Positions 63,641 to 64,000 of a stretch of 64,000 nucleotides of DNA are shown one piece after another. The notes beneath the pieces are model-generated. The model had not been told where the DNA came from. It saw only the letters and a list, made by a program, of their open reading frames with translations, and made no database searches. Every line of letters begins with the position of its first letter. The stretch's first letter is position 1. This stretch comes from Pseudomonadota bacterium (GTDB lineage: Bacteria; Pseudomonadota; Gammaproteobacteria; Steroidobacterales; Steroidobacteraceae). Both the position numbers and the translations under genes were made by a program. The stretch covers positions 373,501 to 437,500 of the forward strand of contig JADJBE010000001.1 in the NCBI GenBank assembly GCA_016703895.1, given 5' to 3'.

Positions 63641-64000
63641 ATACTGCCTCGCTCCGTGAGTGTACGGCGAGTTTACCGTAGATTTTCTTGGTATAACTAC
63701 TCACCGTCGCGCCAGAGATTCCCAGCATCCGCGCGATCTCGCCGTAGCTGAATCCTTTTGCTGCAAGCTGCAACACTTCCAGCTCGCGAGTGGTCAGTCC
63801 GACAGCCGAGTCCACCTGCGGTGGCGGCGTCTGCTCAGGCATTTCGGTGGGCCGAAACACGCGGATCAGATAGCGCGCAATCGCGGGGCTGATCGGCGAA
63901 CCGCCCTGCAGCAATTGCGAAATCGCCGCGCCAATCTCGGAGCTGGGATCGTCCTTCAGCAGATAGCCGGTGGCACCAGCCTTCAACGCTGTTACCACCC
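63591..64000 (-). CDS. LuxR/NarL-type response regulator (partial, runs off right edge)
   Basis: Only the C-terminal part is in the window. It shows the end of a receiver domain (K-A-G-A-T-G-Y-L-L-K-D with the conserved Lys) and a complete LuxR helix-turn-helix: L-T-T-R-E-L-E-V-L-Q-L, G-F-S-Y-G-E-I-A-R-M-L-G-I-S and V-S-S-Y-T-K-K-I-Y-G-K-L. The receiver aspartate lies beyond base 64000. It overlaps the sensor kinase start by 50 bp, so the two form a pair. Confidence 0.92.
   Translation of the reverse strand, partial: VVTALKAGATGYLLKDDPSSEIGAAISQLLQGGSPISPAIARYLIRVFRPTEMPEQTPPPQVDSAVGLTTRELEVLQLAAKGFSYGEIARMLGISGATVSSYTKKIYGKLAVHSRSEAVYEASRLGLIDEVRRDT

Noticed and set aside
1..64000. The pentamer GTTAG/CTAAC seems to recur all over, often in Leu-TTA contexts.
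   Set aside because: A by-eye count gave roughly 85-90 on both strands, close to the number expected from base composition alone for a sequence of this length and about 63 percent GC (my rough estimate). No fixed orientation or spacing was seen.

Overview
The window is high-GC, densely packed DNA with very short intergenic gaps. It looks like chromosome of a free-living gammaproteobacterium. PlsB, GreB, biosynthetic SpeA, a BtuB cobalamin operon and a DUF1302/DUF1329/YCF48/RND cluster point to an environmental, non-enteric lineage (Nevskiales- or Steroidobacterales-like). That placement is inference from gene content. I see no tRNA, rRNA, CRISPR array, transposase or integrase.

Layout. 1-5944 (minus): a PEGA-type Ser/Thr kinase between a membrane protein cut by the left edge and three lipoproteins. 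6142-20568: an accessory region rich in alpha/beta-hydrolases, with two MFS transporters, a metallo-beta-lactamase-fold hydrolase, a GST, an enoyl/quinone reductase, ilvA, an FHA protein and small membrane proteins. Five hydrolase-fold domains here lack the usual nucleophilic serine, and four of them carry G-x-H-T-G instead. 20569-25582 (plus): cobalamin riboswitch and btuB-btuF-btuC-btuD. 25579-33939 (minus): DUF1302, DUF1329, a YCF48-like protein, an RND/MMPL transporter and a PLP decarboxylase. 34109-40698 (minus): plsB, a small hydrolase, then an orphan contractile-tail sheath-like protein adjoining a cupin and an alkyltransferase-like protein, and a rhomboid protease. 40701-48133 (minus): M1 aminopeptidase, L,D-transpeptidase, two TPM proteins, LemA and an M13 peptidase, i.e. 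envelope maintenance. 48266-54318: greB, homospermidine synthase, a GST-like protein, a 3-mercaptopyruvate sulfurtransferase and arginine decarboxylase. 54344-64000: a half-size GDT1 protein, a VOC protein, two methyltransferase-fold proteins, DUF1838, an RRM protein, a UvrD/Rep helicase and a sensor kinase/LuxR regulator pair cut by the right edge.

How genes work together. Many minus-strand genes overlap by 1-8 bp (ATGA, GTGA or TTGA junctions), which implies translational coupling in the kinase/lipoprotein, ilvA/hydrolase, RND/decarboxylase and cupin/alkyltransferase-like groups. BtuB, F, C and D form one vitamin B12 uptake route under a riboswitch that appears to act by hiding the btuB ribosome-binding site. 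SpeA and homospermidine synthase are two polyamine steps.

Caution on sequence quality. Seven small indels break or scramble six genes (MFS near 7150, tandem hydrolase near 8854, MBL near 9495, DUF1302 near 33508 and 33566, TPM near 44808, greB near 48596). Several lie in homopolymers and one is in the conserved greB, so consensus errors are at least as likely as true gene decay.
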